NCBI RefSeq assembly: GCF_012974865.1
Contig: NZ_CP043633.1
Coordinates: 1,931,001-1,995,000 of the forward strand
Reading direction: 5' to 3'
Length of the DNA stretch: 64,000 nucleotides
Origin: Nonlabens sp. Ci31
GTDB lineage: Bacteria; Bacteroidota; Bacteroidia; Flavobacteriales; Flavobacteriaceae
Made by a program: the position numbers and the translations under genes. Numbering within the stretch: position 1 is the stretch's first letter; each line of letters begins with the position of its first letter. The notes beneath the pieces are model-generated. The model did no database searches and had not been told where the DNA came from. It saw only the letters and a program-made list of their open reading frames with translations. Below are positions 53,312-63,738 of the stretch, piece after piece.

Positions 53312-53929
53312 ATGTCTGGGTTAATAGGAAGAAAAATCGGAATGACTAGTATTTATGACGAGAATGGTAAGAATATGCCATGTACGATCATAGAGGCGGG
53401 TCCTTGCGTTGTTACCCAAGTCAGAACTGAAGAGGTAGACGGATACGCTGCTTTGCAATTAGGTTTCGATGACAAATCAGACAAGAATGCTTCTAAAGCA
53501 GCTCAAGGGCACTTTAAGAAAGCAGGAACTGGTGTCAAGAGAAAAGTTGCTGAATTCAAACGTTTTGATAAGGAGTACAATTTAGGTGATTCAGTCACCG
53601 TAGATATGTTCACAGAAGGTGAATTTGTCGATGTGGCGGGAACGTCAAAAGGTAAAGGTTTTCAAGGTGTTGTGAAACGTCACGGTTTTGGTGGTGTTGG
53701 ACAAGCGACACATGGTCAACACAACCGTTTAAGAGCTCCTGGTTCTATCGGTGCTGCGTCTTATCCTGCACGTGTATTCAAAGGAATGCGCATGGGTGGT
53801 CAGATGGGTAACGAAAAAGTAAAAGTTCAAAATTTAAGAGTATTAAAAGTTGTTTCTGAAAAGAACCTTTTAGTGGTGAAAGGTTGTATACCTGGACATA
53901 AAAACTCTTATGTAATCGTACAGAAATAA
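53312..53929 (+). CDS. rplC: 50S ribosomal protein L3 (uL3)
   Basis: 205 aa. [19 protein letters not shown] at the start and the central loop [17 protein letters not shown] that reaches toward the peptidyl-transferase centre. Its stop shares a base with the rplD start. Confidence 0.99.
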   Translation: MSGLIGRKIGMTSIYDENGKNMPCTIIEAGPCVVTQVRTEEVDGYAALQLGFDDKSDKNASKAAQGHFKKAGTGVKRKVAEFKRFDKEYNLGDSVTVDMFTEGEFVDVAGTSKGKGFQGVVKRHGFGGVGQATHGQHNRLRAPGSIGAASYPARVFKGMRMGGQMGNEKVKVQNLRVLKVVSEKNLLVVKGCIPGHKNSYVIVQK

Positions 53930-54558
53930 TGAAGATAGCAGTATTAGATTTAAAAGGAAAAGAAACTGGCCGTCAGGTAGAGTTATCTGATGATATTTTT
54001 GGTATCGAGCCTAGTGAGCATGCTATTTATTTAGATGTGAAGCAGTATTTGGCAAATCAGCGTCAAGGTACACACAAAGCTAAGGCACGTGCAGAGATTA
54101 CAGGAAGTACACGTAAGATAAAGAAGCAAAAAGGAACAGGTACAGCTCGTGCTGGTTCTATCAAGTCTCCTATCTTTAGAGGTGGTGGTCGTATTTTCGG
54201 TCCATTGCCCCGTAGTTATTCATTTAAACTGAATAAAGGACAGAAGAGACTAGCTCGTAGAAGTGCATTAAGCAAAAAGGTTGCTGAAGGTATGTTAACC
54301 GTAGTTGAGAACTTCAATTTTGAGGCACCAAGGACAAAGGATTTTATTGAAGTTTTAGAAGGTTTAGGACTTAATAATAAAAAATCCCTATTTGTGTTGG
54401 GTGGATCAAATAATAATGTATATTTGTCTTCGCGAAATTTGAAGGGCTCTGATGTGATAACAAACTCAGAATTAAGCACTTACAAAATTTTAAATGCTGC
54501 TAACGTAGTACTTTTGGAAGGTTCGCTAGAAGGAATTCAAGAAACTTTAAGTAAATAA
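53929..54558 (+). CDS. rplD: 50S ribosomal protein L4 (uL4)
   Basis: 209 aa. The exit-tunnel loop KKQKGTGTARAGSIKSPIFRGGG and the GPLPRSYSF segment identify it. In E. coli L4 represses its own operon; nothing upstream of rpsJ here resembles that leader. Confidence 0.99.
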   Translation: MKIAVLDLKGKETGRQVELSDDIFGIEPSEHAIYLDVKQYLANQRQGTHKAKARAEITGSTRKIKKQKGTGTARAGSIKSPIFRGGGRIFGPLPRSYSFKLNKGQKRLARRSALSKKVAEGMLTVVENFNFEAPRTKDFIEVLEGLGLNNKKSLFVLGGSNNNVYLSSRNLKGSDVITNSELSTYKILNAANVVLLEGSLEGIQETLSK

Positions 54559-54561
54559 GTT

Positions 54562-54852
54562 ATGAGCATTTTAATAAAACCTATTATTACTGAGAAGGCA
54601 ACTAGAGATAGTGAGCTCCTAAATCGTTACGGTTTTGAAGTGTCTTCCAAGGCTAATAAAGTTCAAATCAAAAAAGAAGTTGAAGCGTCTTATGGGGTAA
54701 CTGTTCTTAAAGTAAGAACGATGAACACTCGTATCAATCGCAATACTAAATATACTAAATCAGGGATTCAAGTTGGTAAAACTAGTGCTCGTAAAAAAGC
54801 ATTTGTACAACTTAAAGATGGTGAAACCATTGATCTTTATAGTAATCTATAA
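54562..54852 (+). CDS. rplW: 50S ribosomal protein L23 (uL23)
   Basis: 96 aa. Starts SILIKPIITEKATRDSE and contains the YGFEVSSKANKVQIKKEVEA helix-strand core. At the tunnel exit, docking site for trigger factor and SRP. Confidence 0.98.
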   Translation: MSILIKPIITEKATRDSELLNRYGFEVSSKANKVQIKKEVEASYGVTVLKVRTMNTRINRNTKYTKSGIQVGKTSARKKAFVQLKDGETIDLYSNL

Positions 54853-54865
54853 TTAAAAGACAATA

Positions 54866-55690
54866 ATGTCAGTAAGAAAATTAAAACCTGTAACTCCTGG
54901 ACAGCGATTTAGAGTTGTAAATGGCTACGACGCCATTACAACTGATAAGCCGGAGAAGAGTTTACTCGCTCCGAAAAAACGTTCAGGTGGTCGTAATGAT
55001 AGTGGTCGTATGACTATGCGTTACAAAGGTGGTGGTCATAAAAGACGCTACCGTATCATCGATTTCAAAAGAAATCATCACGGTGTTCCAGCAACTGTTG
55101 CTAGCATAGAGTACGATCCAAACCGTACCGCTTTTATCGCTCTTGTGAATTATCAGGATGGTGAAAAGCGTTATATCGTAGCACAGAACGGCCTTAAGGT
55201 AGGTCAGAATATCGTGTCTGGTGAAACGGCACTTCCAGAGGTTGGAAATGCTATGAAACTATCGCAAATTCCGTTAGGATCAATCATTAGTTGTATTGAA
55301 TTGCGCCCAGGTCAAGGAGCTACTATTGCTCGTAGTGCTGGTTCTTTTTCCCAGTTGATGGCAAGAGATGGCAAGTACGCTAGGGTTAAAATGCCTTCAG
55401 GAGAAACGAGATTGATTTTGCAAGAATGTCTTGCTACTATAGGTGCTGTTTCTAACAGTGATCACCAATTAGTGGTAGGTGGTAAGGCAGGTAGATCTAG
55501 ATGGTTAGGTAGAAGACCTAGAACTCGTCCAGTAGTGATGAACCCTGTTGATCACCCAATGGGTGGTGGAGAAGGTAAGTCTTCTGGAGGTCATCCAAGA
55601 TCTCGTAATGGTATTCCTGCTAAAGGATATCGTACACGCGACAAGAATAAAGCAAGTACTCAATATATAATAGAACGTAGAAAGAAATAA
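54866..55690 (+). CDS. rplB: 50S ribosomal protein L2 (uL2)
   Basis: 274 aa. [17 protein letters not shown] start, [19 protein letters not shown], and the C-terminal [17 protein letters not shown] loop with the conserved His near the peptidyl-transferase centre. Confidence 0.99.
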   Translation: MSVRKLKPVTPGQRFRVVNGYDAITTDKPEKSLLAPKKRSGGRNDSGRMTMRYKGGGHKRRYRIIDFKRNHHGVPATVASIEYDPNRTAFIALVNYQDGEKRYIVAQNGLKVGQNIVSGETALPEVGNAMKLSQIPLGSIISCIELRPGQGATIARSAGSFSQLMARDGKYARVKMPSGETRLILQECLATIGAVSNSDHQLVVGGKAGRSRWLGRRPRTRPVVMNPVDHPMGGGEGKSSGGHPRSRNGIPAKGYRTRDKNKASTQYIIERRKK

Positions 55691-55693
55691 ATT

Positions 55694-55972
55694 ATGGCTC
55701 GTTCACTTAAAAAAGGACCTTACGTATTTCATAAACTTGAATCTAAGGTGGCTCAAAACATTGAGTCGGGAAAGAAAACTGTTATCAAAACTTGGTCACG
55801 TGCATCTATGATCACACCAGATTTTGTTGGTCAAACAATTGCTGTTCATAATGGACGTCAGTTTGTTCCTGTGTTTGTTACAGAAAACATGGTTGGACAC
55901 AAACTTGGTGAATTTTCACCTACTAGATCCTATAGGGGTCATGGTGGTGCAAAGAACAAAGGTAAAAAATAA
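55694..55972 (+). CDS. rpsS: 30S ribosomal protein S19 (uS19)
   Basis: 92 aa. [14 protein letters not shown] start and [18 protein letters not shown] near the end. Three nucleotides after rplB. Confidence 0.99.
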   Translation: MARSLKKGPYVFHKLESKVAQNIESGKKTVIKTWSRASMITPDFVGQTIAVHNGRQFVPVFVTENMVGHKLGEFSPTRSYRGHGGAKNKGKK

Positions 55973-55980
55973 GCTAAGCT

Positions 55981-56391
55981 ATGGGAGTTCGTAAACGACA
56001 AACGGCTGAAAGGCTAAAAGAAGAGAGAAGTAAAATTGCTTTTGCAAAGCTTAATAATTGCCCTACTTCACCTCGTAAAATGAGATTAGTGGCTGATATA
56101 ATCAGAGGAAAAAAAGTGGAGGATGCTTTAAACATTCTTAAGTTTTCTTCCAAAGAAGCTGCTAGAAGATTGGACAAGCTTGTGCTTAGTGCTGTTGCAA
56201 ATTGGCAGGCTAAGAATGAAGATGCTGATGTAGCTGAAGCCGGTCTTATTATCAAAGAGATAAGAGTTGACGGTGGTGCAATGTTAAAAAGGTTGCGTCC
56301 TGCTCCACAGGGTAGAGCGCATAGAATAAGAAAAAGATCAAACCATGTTACTCTTGTGTTAGGTCAAACTAATACCGTAGAGGCTAACTAA
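55981..56391 (+). CDS. rplV: 50S ribosomal protein L22 (uL22)
   Basis: 136 aa. [18 protein letters not shown] and the tunnel-lining hairpin ([19 protein letters not shown]) are intact; a slightly long N-terminus typical of Bacteroidota. Confidence 0.98.
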   Translation: MGVRKRQTAERLKEERSKIAFAKLNNCPTSPRKMRLVADIIRGKKVEDALNILKFSSKEAARRLDKLVLSAVANWQAKNEDADVAEAGLIIKEIRVDGGAMLKRLRPAPQGRAHRIRKRSNHVTLVLGQTNTVEAN

Positions 56392-56398
56392 AATATTT

Positions 56399-57136
56399 AT
56401 GGGACAGAAAACAAATCCAATAGGAAATCGTTTAGGTATCATCCGCGGATGGGAATCTAACTGGTATGGTGGAAATGACTATGGAGATAAGTTAGCAGAG
56501 GATGATAAAATACGTAAGTATATTCATGCTCGTTTATCAAAGGCAAGCGTATCTCGCATTATCATTGAGCGCACTTTGAAACTGGTTACGGTTACTATTA
56601 CAACTGCTAGACCTGGTATTATTATCGGTAAAGGTGGTTCTGAAGTAGATCGTTTAAAAGAAGAATTGAAAAAAATATCTGGTAAGGATGTTCAAATCAA
56701 TATTCATGAGATCAAGAGACCTGAATTAGATGCTCATTTAGTTGGCTCTAGTATTGCAAGACAAATTGAAAACCGTATCTCCTATAGACGCGCTATCAAA
56801 ATGGCTATTGCAGCTGCTATGAGAATGAATGCTGAGGGTATCAAAGTTCAAATCTCCGGTAGATTAAATGGTGCGGAGATGGCAAGATCTGAATATTTTA
56901 AAGATGGTCGTATACCGCTTTCTACTTTTCGTGCTGACATAGACTATGCATTAGTTGAGTCACACACTACTTATGGTAGAATAGGAGTGAAGGTCTGGAT
57001 TATGAAAGGTGAGGTTTATGGTAAACGTGATCTTTCTCCTCTAGTAGGACTTGCAAAGAAACAACAAGGAAATAAAGGTGGTGGTGCTAACCCTCGTGGT
57101 GGTAGTAGTCGTCGTCGTCGAAATAATAATAGCTAG
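56399..57136 (+). CDS. rpsC: 30S ribosomal protein S3 (uS3)
   Basis: 245 aa. [19 protein letters not shown]-domain loop [15 protein letters not shown] and [16 protein letters not shown]. The Gly/Arg/Asn-rich tail (RRRRNNNS) is an extension beyond the E. coli protein. Confidence 0.99.
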   Translation: MGQKTNPIGNRLGIIRGWESNWYGGNDYGDKLAEDDKIRKYIHARLSKASVSRIIIERTLKLVTVTITTARPGIIIGKGGSEVDRLKEELKKISGKDVQINIHEIKRPELDAHLVGSSIARQIENRISYRRAIKMAIAAAMRMNAEGIKVQISGRLNGAEMARSEYFKDGRIPLSTFRADIDYALVESHTTYGRIGVKVWIMKGEVYGKRDLSPLVGLAKKQQGNKGGGANPRGGSSRRRRNNNS

Positions 57137-57138
57137 AA

Positions 57139-57558
57139 ATGTTACAACCTAGAAAAACAAAATTTAGAAAACAGCAAAAGGGTCGCATGAAAGGTGATTC
57201 TGGACGTGGTAACCAGCTAGCCTACGGGACTTTTGGAATTAAATCGTTAGATACTAATTTCATCAACTCCAGGCAAATTGAGGCAGCACGTATTGCGGCG
57301 ACTCGATTTATGAAGAGAGAAGGTTCTTTGTGGATTAAAATATTTCCGGACAAGCCTATTACTAAGAAGCCTCTCGAGGTTCGTATGGGTAAAGGTAAGG
57401 GTAATGTTGAGTATTGGGCAGCGGTTGTTAAACCAGGTAGAATTCTTTTTGAAATTTCTGGTGTACCTCAAGCTGTTGCGCAAGAGGCGTTACGTCTGGC
57501 AGCACAAAAATTACCAGTTAAAACTAAATTCATAGTCGCTCGCGATTATCAAGAATAG
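57139..57558 (+). CDS. rplP: 50S ribosomal protein L16 (uL16)
   Basis: 139 aa. [18 protein letters not shown] at the N-terminus, [20 protein letters not shown] and [18 protein letters not shown]. Organises the A-site tRNA region. Confidence 0.99.
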   Translation: MLQPRKTKFRKQQKGRMKGDSGRGNQLAYGTFGIKSLDTNFINSRQIEAARIAATRFMKREGSLWIKIFPDKPITKKPLEVRMGKGKGNVEYWAAVVKPGRILFEISGVPQAVAQEALRLAAQKLPVKTKFIVARDYQE

Positions 57559-57567
57559 ATTTGAGTC

Positions 57568-57750
57568 ATGAAACAATCAGAAGTTAAAGGATATTCCCAA
57601 GAGGAATTAAAAGACAAACTTGTGGAATCACAAGTTGCTTACGGAGATTTAAAGAGAACTCATAGTATGTCACCATTAGATAATCCTACACAGATTACTA
57701 AATTGCGTAAGACTATTGCGAGAATCAAGACGGCGATCAATAATAAATAG
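57568..57750 (+). CDS. rpmC: 50S ribosomal protein L29 (uL29)
   Basis: 60 aa helical hairpin: [19 protein letters not shown] and [16 protein letters not shown]. Located at its normal place between rplP and rpsQ. Confidence 0.97.
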   Translation: MKQSEVKGYSQEELKDKLVESQVAYGDLKRTHSMSPLDNPTQITKLRKTIARIKTAINNK

Positions 57751-57757
57751 TGTGACT

Positions 57758-58015
57758 ATGGAGACTAGAAATTTAAGAAAAGAACGTGTAGGAGTTGTTA
57801 AGAGTAACAAAATGGATAAAAGCATTGTGGTTACTGAAGTCAAAAGACAAAAGCACCCTATGTATGGAAAGTTTGTTCTGAAGACAAAAAAATATGTTGC
57901 TCATGATGAAAAGAATGAGTGCAATGAAGGCGATACTGTACGTATTATGGAGACTCGTCCTTTAAGTAAGTCTAAGAATTGGAGATTAGTAGAAATATTA
58001 GAAAGAGCTAAGTAA
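57758..58015 (+). CDS. rpsQ: 30S ribosomal protein S17 (uS17)
   Basis: 85 aa from the ATG at 57758 ([20 protein letters not shown]). The frame is open back to 57716 but that part overlaps rpmC and is not S17-like. The last base of the stop is the first base of the rplN ATG. Confidence 0.98.
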   Translation: METRNLRKERVGVVKSNKMDKSIVVTEVKRQKHPMYGKFVLKTKKYVAHDEKNECNEGDTVRIMETRPLSKSKNWRLVEILERAK

Positions 58016-58383
58016 TGGTACAACAAGAATCTAGATTAAAAGTAGCTGACAATACTGGTGCAAAGGAAGTTCTTTGTATACGTGTATTGGGCGGTACTAA
58101 AAGGAGATATGCTTCCGTAGGAGACAAAATTGTTGTTTCTGTTAAGGAGTCTACTCCGAATGGTAATATAAAGAAGGGTGCAGTTTCAACTGCAGTTGTT
58201 GTACGTACTAAGAAAGAGGTAAGGAGACCAGATGGTTCTTACATCCGTTTTGACGACAATGCTTGTGTTTTATTAAACCCAACTTCTGACATGAGAGGTA
58301 CTCGTGTTTTTGGACCAGTTGCACGTGAATTACGTGACCGACAGTTCATGAAAATTGTTTCACTCGCTCCAGAAGTTCTATAA
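58015..58383 (+). CDS. rplN: 50S ribosomal protein L14 (uL14)
   Basis: 122 aa. [18 protein letters not shown] and [20 protein letters not shown] identify it. This is the docking surface for the RsfS encoded at 27025-27396. Confidence 0.99.
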   Translation: MVQQESRLKVADNTGAKEVLCIRVLGGTKRRYASVGDKIVVSVKESTPNGNIKKGAVSTAVVVRTKKEVRRPDGSYIRFDDNACVLLNPTSDMRGTRVFGPVARELRDRQFMKIVSLAPEVL

Positions 58384-58392
58384 TAAAAAATT

Positions 58393-58704
58393 ATGGCAAA
58401 GTTAAAAATTAAAACAGGGGATACGGTTAGAGTTATTGCTGGAGAACATAAAGGTTCTGAAGGTAAGATATCTAAGGTGTTTATTGTAAAAAATAAAGCA
58501 ATCGTTGAAGGTGTTAATATGGTTTCTAAACATGAGAAGCCTAGTGCAACAAATCCTCAAGGAGGAATAAAAGAAAAAGAAGCTGCGTTACATGTTTCAA
58601 ACCTTTCCTTAATAGATAAGAACGGTAAGAATACCAAAATTGGTTACGAATCAAAAGATGGTAAAAATGTACGTATTGCTAAAACAACTAAAGAAGTTAT
58701 ATAA
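58393..58704 (+). CDS. rplX: 50S ribosomal protein L24 (uL24)
   Basis: 103 aa KOW protein: [24 protein letters not shown] and [13 protein letters not shown]. Early assembly initiator. Confidence 0.98.
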   Translation: MAKLKIKTGDTVRVIAGEHKGSEGKISKVFIVKNKAIVEGVNMVSKHEKPSATNPQGGIKEKEAALHVSNLSLIDKNGKNTKIGYESKDGKNVRIAKTTKEVI

Positions 58705-58706
58705 TC

Positions 58707-59258
58707 ATGTCGTATTTACCAAGACTTAAAGGAGAATATAGAGAGCGTATTGCTGGGGCTTTACAGACAGAGTTTTCATACAAAAACGTTATGGAAATTC
58801 CTAAGCTACAGAAAATAGTGCTTAGCCGGGGAGTAGGTGGAGCTGTTGCTGACAAAAAATTGATTGATTATGCTCTAGAGGAGTTTACAACAATCACTGG
58901 TCAAAAAGCCGTTGCTACCCTTTCAAAAAAGGATGTTGCTTCGTTTAAACTACGTAAAGGAATGCCTATTGGTGTTAAAGTTACGTTGCGTGGTGATCGT
59001 ATGTATGAGTTTTTAGATCGTTTCGTAACTGTTGCTCTTCCGAGAGTAAGAGATTTCCAAGGAATAAAAGCAGATGGATTTGATGGTAGAGGTAATTATA
59101 ACTTAGGTATTACTGAGCAAATTATCTTTCCTGAAATTAATATAGATAAGGTAAACAAAATCTCTGGTATGGATATTACATTTGTAACCAGTGCTGATAC
59201 TGATAAAGAAGCAAAATCGCTTCTTGCAGAATTAGGCTTACCTTTTAAAAAGAACTAA
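58707..59258 (+). CDS. rplE: 50S ribosomal protein L5 (uL5)
   Basis: 183 aa. [31 protein letters not shown] and [20 protein letters not shown]. Binds 5S rRNA. Confidence 0.99.
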   Translation: MSYLPRLKGEYRERIAGALQTEFSYKNVMEIPKLQKIVLSRGVGGAVADKKLIDYALEEFTTITGQKAVATLSKKDVASFKLRKGMPIGVKVTLRGDRMYEFLDRFVTVALPRVRDFQGIKADGFDGRGNYNLGITEQIIFPEINIDKVNKISGMDITFVTSADTDKEAKSLLAELGLPFKKN

Positions 59259-59264
59259 TTAGAG

Positions 59265-59534
59265 ATGGCAAAAGAATCAATGAAAGCGCGTGAGCGCAAG
59301 CGTCAAGCACTAGTGGATAAATATGCCGCTAAGAGAAAAGCTTTAAAAGAAGCAGGTGACTATGAAGAGTTGCAAAAGCTTCCAAAAAATGCTTCTCCCG
59401 TTCGTTTACACAATCGGTGTAAGTTAACTGGTCGACCTAAGGGTTATATGAGACAATTTGGTGTTTCTCGTGTAATGTTTAGACAAATGGCTAATCAAGG
59501 TTTAATTCCTGGCGTTAAAAAGGCTAGTTGGTAA
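59265..59534 (+). CDS. rpsN: 30S ribosomal protein S14 (uS14), zinc-free type
   Basis: 89 aa. The C-terminal core [20 protein letters not shown] lacks the four-Cys zinc site of the short S14 form, so this is the long zinc-independent type. Confidence 0.98.
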   Translation: MAKESMKARERKRQALVDKYAAKRKALKEAGDYEELQKLPKNASPVRLHNRCKLTGRPKGYMRQFGVSRVMFRQMANQGLIPGVKKASW

Positions 59535-59552
59535 TAGCTTAAAGATATAATT

Positions 59553-59951
59553 ATGAATACAGATCCAATCGCAGATTATCTTACTAGAATAAGGAACGCC
59601 GTTAGAGCAAATCACAGAGTTGTTGATATTCCTGCATCTAAAGTAAAAAAAGAAATAACTAAGATCCTATTTGATCAAGGTTATATTCTAAGTTATAAGT
59701 TTGAAGATACTTCAGCTCAACAAAATATAAAGATCGCTTTAAAGTACGATCGGGACACTAAGGAATCTGTCATTAAAGATTTACAGCGTCTATCTAAGCC
59801 TGGTTTACGTAAGTATTCTGGTGCTACTGAGTTGCCACGTGTTCTTAATGGTCTTGGGATCGCTATCATTTCTACCTCTAGAGGTGTTATGACCGATAAG
59901 CAAGCTCGTTCAGAAAATGTTGGTGGAGAAGTCCTTTGTTACGTTTATTAA
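59553..59951 (+). CDS. rpsH: 30S ribosomal protein S8 (uS8)
   Basis: 132 aa. [19 protein letters not shown] at the start and [18 protein letters not shown] near the C-terminus. Binds helix 21 of 16S rRNA. Confidence 0.99.
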   Translation: MNTDPIADYLTRIRNAVRANHRVVDIPASKVKKEITKILFDQGYILSYKFEDTSAQQNIKIALKYDRDTKESVIKDLQRLSKPGLRKYSGATELPRVLNGLGIAIISTSRGVMTDKQARSENVGGEVLCYVY

Positions 59952-59960
59952 TATACAGTT

Positions 59961-60503
59961 ATGTCTAGAATAGGAAAGAATCCGGTGGCTATACCTGCTG
60001 GTGTATCGGTAAAAGTTGAAAATAAGGAAATCATCGTGGAAGGTAAGCTTGGAAAGTTAGTTCAATCTTACGCCGATGTTAGTATAGAAGTTGACGGGGA
60101 GCATGTTATTGTGAGTCGTCCTTCAGATGCCAAAGATCACAGAGCTAAACACGGTCTTTACAGGTCGTTGATAGATAATATGGTTCATGGTGTTTCTACT
60201 GGATGGTCCAAACATTTGGAGCTTGTAGGTGTTGGTTATAGAGCATCTAATCAAGGTCAAAAGTTAGACTTAGCATTGGGATTTTCACATAACATCGTTT
60301 TGAACATTGCACCTGAGGTGCAGATTGAAACGGTTTCTGAAAAAGGTAAAAATCCTGTCATTAAATTGACTTCCTTTGATAAGCAATTGGTTGGTCAGGT
60401 AGCCGCTAAGATTAGAGGTTTCCGCCCACCAGAGCCTTATAAGGGTAAAGGTGTTAAGTTTGTAGGAGAAATAATTAGAAGAAAAGCTGGTAAATCAGCA
60501 TAA
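59961..60503 (+). CDS. rplF: 50S ribosomal protein L6 (uL6)
   Basis: 180 aa. SRIGKNPVAIPAGVSVKVEN and the C-terminal PEPYKGKGVKFVGEIIRRK. Two-domain duplication fold. Confidence 0.99.
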   Translation: MSRIGKNPVAIPAGVSVKVENKEIIVEGKLGKLVQSYADVSIEVDGEHVIVSRPSDAKDHRAKHGLYRSLIDNMVHGVSTGWSKHLELVGVGYRASNQGQKLDLALGFSHNIVLNIAPEVQIETVSEKGKNPVIKLTSFDKQLVGQVAAKIRGFRPPEPYKGKGVKFVGEIIRRKAGKSA

Positions 60504-60515
60504 TTTATATTTATT

Positions 60516-60863
60516 ATGGCAATTTCAAAGTCAGCGAGAAGAATAAAAATCCGTAAGCGTATTCGTAAAACGGTAAATGGTACGGCTAGCCGTCCTAGAT
60601 TATCTGTTTTTAGAAGTAATAAAGAGATTTATGCTCAGGTAATTAACGATGTAGATGGAGTGACCATCGCATCAGCCTCATCACGTGAGCTTAAATCTAA
60701 TAGTCCTAAAGCAGAAGCTGCCAAAGAAGTTGGTAAAGTTTTAGCTGAAAAGGCTAAAGCTGCTGGTGTTGAAACTGTTTCTTTTGATAGAGGTGGTTAT
60801 TTGTACCACGGTCGTGTTCTTTCTCTTGCAGAGGGAGCTCGTGAAGGAGGTCTTAAATTTTAA
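60516..60863 (+). CDS. rplR: 50S ribosomal protein L18 (uL18)
   Basis: 115 aa. [26 protein letters not shown] basic start and the C-terminal [20 protein letters not shown]. Binds 5S rRNA. Confidence 0.98.
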   Translation: MAISKSARRIKIRKRIRKTVNGTASRPRLSVFRSNKEIYAQVINDVDGVTIASASSRELKSNSPKAEAAKEVGKVLAEKAKAAGVETVSFDRGGYLYHGRVLSLAEGAREGGLKF

Positions 60864-60881
60864 TCTGAAACATTTAATATA

Positions 60882-61406
60882 ATGTACCAAAAATATAAAA
60901 ATGTAGAAACGGTGAAGCCAAGTGGTCTTGAGCTTAAGGATCGTTTAGTAGGTGTTCAACGTGTTACCAAGGTAACAAAAGGTGGTCGTGCATTCGGTTT
61001 CTCAGCAATAGTTGTTATTGGTGATGAAAATGGTGTCGTAGGTCATGGTTTAGGTAAGTCTAAAGAAGTTTCTGAGGCTATATCTAAGTCTGTTGAGGAC
61101 GCTAAGAAAAACCTAGTTCGTATACCATTGAGAAAAGGAACTATTCCTCACGAGCAAAAAGGTAAGTTTGGTGGCGCAAGAGTTTTATTGATGCCAGCTT
61201 CAGCCGGTACCGGTGTTATTGCTGGTGGAGCTATTAGAGCGGTTCTTGAGGCTGTTGGTGTTCACGATGTACTTAGTAAGAACCAAGGTTCTTCAAATCC
61301 TCATAACGTAGTGAAGGCTACTTTTGATGCACTATTGCAATTGCGTAATGCAGAAACAGTGGCAAAGCAACGAGGTATTTCATTAGATAAAGTTTTTAAC
61401 GGATAA
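60882..61406 (+). CDS. rpsE: 30S ribosomal protein S5 (uS5)
   Basis: 174 aa. [19 protein letters not shown] and [20 protein letters not shown] identify it; spectinomycin loop region is normal. Confidence 0.99.
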   Translation: MYQKYKNVETVKPSGLELKDRLVGVQRVTKVTKGGRAFGFSAIVVIGDENGVVGHGLGKSKEVSEAISKSVEDAKKNLVRIPLRKGTIPHEQKGKFGGARVLLMPASAGTGVIAGGAIRAVLEAVGVHDVLSKNQGSSNPHNVVKATFDALLQLRNAETVAKQRGISLDKVFNG

Positions 61407-61414
61407 TCATTGTC

Positions 61415-61594
61415 ATGGCTATATTAAAGGTAAAGAAAGTACGTAGTGCCATCAATAGGACGGCAAGACAAAAAAGAACACTAGAATCTCTAGGTTTAAG
61501 AAAAATGAATCAAGTTGTAGAGCATGAAGATACTTCGGCGATACAAGGTATGATCGCTAAAGTTCAACATTTAGTCTCTGTAGAGAAGGCTTAA
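61415..61594 (+). CDS. rpmD: 50S ribosomal protein L30 (uL30)
   Basis: 59 aa, begins MAILKVKKVRSAINRTARQK and ends HLVSVEKA. Contains the SLGLRKMNQVVEHEDT turn typical of L30. Lies between rpsE and rplO as usual. Confidence 0.97.
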   Translation: MAILKVKKVRSAINRTARQKRTLESLGLRKMNQVVEHEDTSAIQGMIAKVQHLVSVEKA

Positions 61595-61605
61595 AAAATA
61601 TTAAA

Positions 61606-62058
61606 ATGGGTTTACACAATTTAAAACCAGCTGAAGGTTCCGTGAAAAATGCTGCCAAGATTATTGGTCGTGGTCAGGGATCTGGAAAAGGTGGTACTGC
61701 TACTCGTGGTCACAAGGGAGCAAAATCTAGATCAGGTTATTCTAAGAAAGTAGGTTTCGAAGGGGGTCAAATGCCACTGCAACGTCGTGTTCCTAAGTTT
61801 GGTTTTACCAATATTAATAGAAAGGAATATGCCGGTGTTAATCTTGATGTAATTCAGGCTTATTACGACGCGGGGCGTTTTACAGATACCATTTCCATTC
61901 AAGATCTTATATCTGAAAGATTGGTTACTAAAAACGACTTGGTTAAAGTATTGGGTCGCGGTGATATCAAAGCATCGATTACTATATCAGCACACAAATT
62001 CACTGCAACTGCTAAGGCTGCTATTGAAAAAGTAGGTGGACAAGCACAAACAGTTTAA
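61606..62058 (+). CDS. rplO: 50S ribosomal protein L15 (uL15)
   Basis: 150 aa. Gly/Arg-rich N-terminus (IGRGQGSGKGGTATRGHKG), then FEGGQMPLQRRVPKFGF. Confidence 0.99.
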   Translation: MGLHNLKPAEGSVKNAAKIIGRGQGSGKGGTATRGHKGAKSRSGYSKKVGFEGGQMPLQRRVPKFGFTNINRKEYAGVNLDVIQAYYDAGRFTDTISIQDLISERLVTKNDLVKVLGRGDIKASITISAHKFTATAKAAIEKVGGQAQTV

Positions 62059-62067
62059 TTTTTCTAG

Positions 62068-63402
62068 ATGAAGTTAATTGAAAATTTAAAAAATATCTGG
62101 AAGATAGAAGAACTAAGGGATCGTATTATAATGACCTTTAGCTTGCTACTTGTTTATAGATTTGGTGCTCAAATTACCTTACCTGGTATTGATTCAACTC
62201 AATTAGTAGGTTTAGCCTCTAATTTCAAAGATGGGATAGGAGGTATTCTTAATGCCTTTACAGGTGGAGCTTTCGCAAAGGCGTCGGTTTTTGCTTTGGG
62301 TATTATGCCTTATATCTCAGCCAGTATTGTTGTTCAATTAATGGGTATTGCTATTCCTTATTTACAAAAGCTTCAAAAAGAAGGTGAGTCAGGAAGGAAA
62401 AAAATTAACCAAATTACCAGATGGCTTACCATAGGTATTTGTCTTATACAAGCTCCTAGTTATATGCTTTCATTGAGTTCACTAGGTGTTCCTGATTCAG
62501 CATTTATGATGCAAGATCAACAAACCTTATTTTTAGTCTTAAGTACTATAATTTTGGTCACTGGTTGTGTGTTTGCTATGTGGCTTGGTGAAAAAATAAC
62601 CGATAAAGGTATTGGGAACGGTATATCGTTGTTAATAATGGTAGGTATTATTGCTACGCTGCCTCAAGCATTTATTCAAGAAGTTGGTTCTCGTATAGAC
62701 GGCGTAGGAAGTTGGTTCCTTATTATCGTAGAGGTTGTTATTTGGCTCTTAATCATTGCAGCTTGTATTATGCTGGTTATGGGAGTAAGAAAAATACCGG
62801 TTCAATACGCTCGAAGATCAGCGACTGGCGGGTATGAGAAAAATGTTTTCGGATCTCGTCAATATATTCCGTTAAAGTTAAACGCTTCTGGGGTAATGCC
62901 TATTATCTTTGCGCAAGCAATAATGTTTGTTCCTTCGGCAATAGGTCAAATGGATGCGTCGTGGGCAAAGTCAATTGGAACAGCGTACAGTGATATATTT
63001 GGTTTTTGGTACAACCTTACTTTTGCCTTACTAATAATTGTATTTACATACTTTTATACGGCAATAACGGTACCGACTAATAAAATGGCTGATGATTTGA
63101 AGCGCAATGGTGGTTTTATACCTGGTATACGTCCAGGGACTGAAACGTCAGAGTATTTAGATCGTATCATGTCTCAAATCACATTGCCTGGTTCTTTGTT
63201 TTTGGCCGCAGTGGCTATTTTTCCAGCAGTTATTTCATTAATGGGAGTTACCCAGTCATGGGCTTTGTTCTATGGGGGTACGTCTTTATTAATTATGGTA
63301 GGTGTCGCAATAGATACGATGCAACAAATAAACTCTTATCTTCTTAATCGTCATTATGACGGTTTGATAAAGACTGGTAAGAATAGAAAAGCAGTAGCAT
63401 AA
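62068..63402 (+). CDS. secY: protein translocase subunit SecY
   Basis: 444 aa, ten membrane spans, the pore of the Sec translocon. Seen: [17 protein letters not shown] TM1 loop, [14 protein letters not shown] plug region, [16 protein letters not shown], and the cytoplasmic loop [11 protein letters not shown]. The stop shares one base with the infA start. Confidence 0.98.
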   Translation: MKLIENLKNIWKIEELRDRIIMTFSLLLVYRFGAQITLPGIDSTQLVGLASNFKDGIGGILNAFTGGAFAKASVFALGIMPYISASIVVQLMGIAIPYLQKLQKEGESGRKKINQITRWLTIGICLIQAPSYMLSLSSLGVPDSAFMMQDQQTLFLVLSTIILVTGCVFAMWLGEKITDKGIGNGISLLIMVGIIATLPQAFIQEVGSRIDGVGSWFLIIVEVVIWLLIIAACIMLVMGVRKIPVQYARRSATGGYEKNVFGSRQYIPLKLNASGVMPIIFAQAIMFVPSAIGQMDASWAKSIGTAYSDIFGFWYNLTFALLIIVFTYFYTAITVPTNKMADDLKRNGGFIPGIRPGTETSEYLDRIMSQITLPGSLFLAAVAIFPAVISLMGVTQSWALFYGGTSLLIMVGVAIDTMQQINSYLLNRHYDGLIKTGKNRKAVA

Positions 63403-63617
63403 TGGCAAAACAATCAGCAATAGAACAAGATGGTTCCATTATAGAAGCGCTCTCAAACGCTATGTTTAGAGTGGAGTTGGAGAATGGACATATTGTAACT
63501 GCGCATATATCAGGTAAGATGCGTATGCACTATATAAAATTATTACCTGGAGATAAAGTAAAATTAGAAATGAGTCCTTACGATTTATCGAAAGCAAGGA
63601 TCACTTATAGATACTAA
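63402..63617 (+). CDS. infA: translation initiation factor IF-1
   Basis: 71 aa OB-fold protein: [38 protein letters not shown] and a C-terminal KARITYRY. Binds the A site during initiation. Confidence 0.98.
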   Translation: MAKQSAIEQDGSIIEALSNAMFRVELENGHIVTAHISGKMRMHYIKLLPGDKVKLEMSPYDLSKARITYRY

Positions 63618-63618
63618 T

Positions 63619-63735
63619 ATGAAAGTAAGAGCGTCAATTAAAAAGAGAAGTGCTGACTGTAAGATAGTTCGTCGTAAAGGGCGTCTATACGTCATTAACA
63701 AAAAGAATCCTAAATTTAAACAAAGACAAGGTTAA
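63619..63735 (+). CDS. rpmJ: 50S ribosomal protein L36 (bL36), zinc ligands lost
   Basis: 38 aa: begins [20 protein letters not shown] and ends [12 protein letters not shown]. The classic form binds zinc with three Cys and a His; here only one Cys remains and the His position is Phe, so it is the zinc-independent type. Confidence 0.97.
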   Translation: MKVRASIKKRSADCKIVRRKGRLYVINKKNPKFKQRQG

Positions 63736-63738
63736 GCT

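Noticed and set aside
54428..54438. TTCGCGAAAT in rplD
   Set aside because: Only the central 8 bases match the palindrome; too short to count.
57716..57757. N-terminal extension of rpsQ
   Set aside because: Overlaps rpmC; the [14 protein letters not shown] start matches S17 length and sequence.
62268..62283. GCTTTCGCAAAGGCG in secY, similar to the 16-bp palindrome
   Set aside because: It encodes GGAFAKAS, which is conserved in SecY itself, and it is not palindromic; chance similarity is enough.
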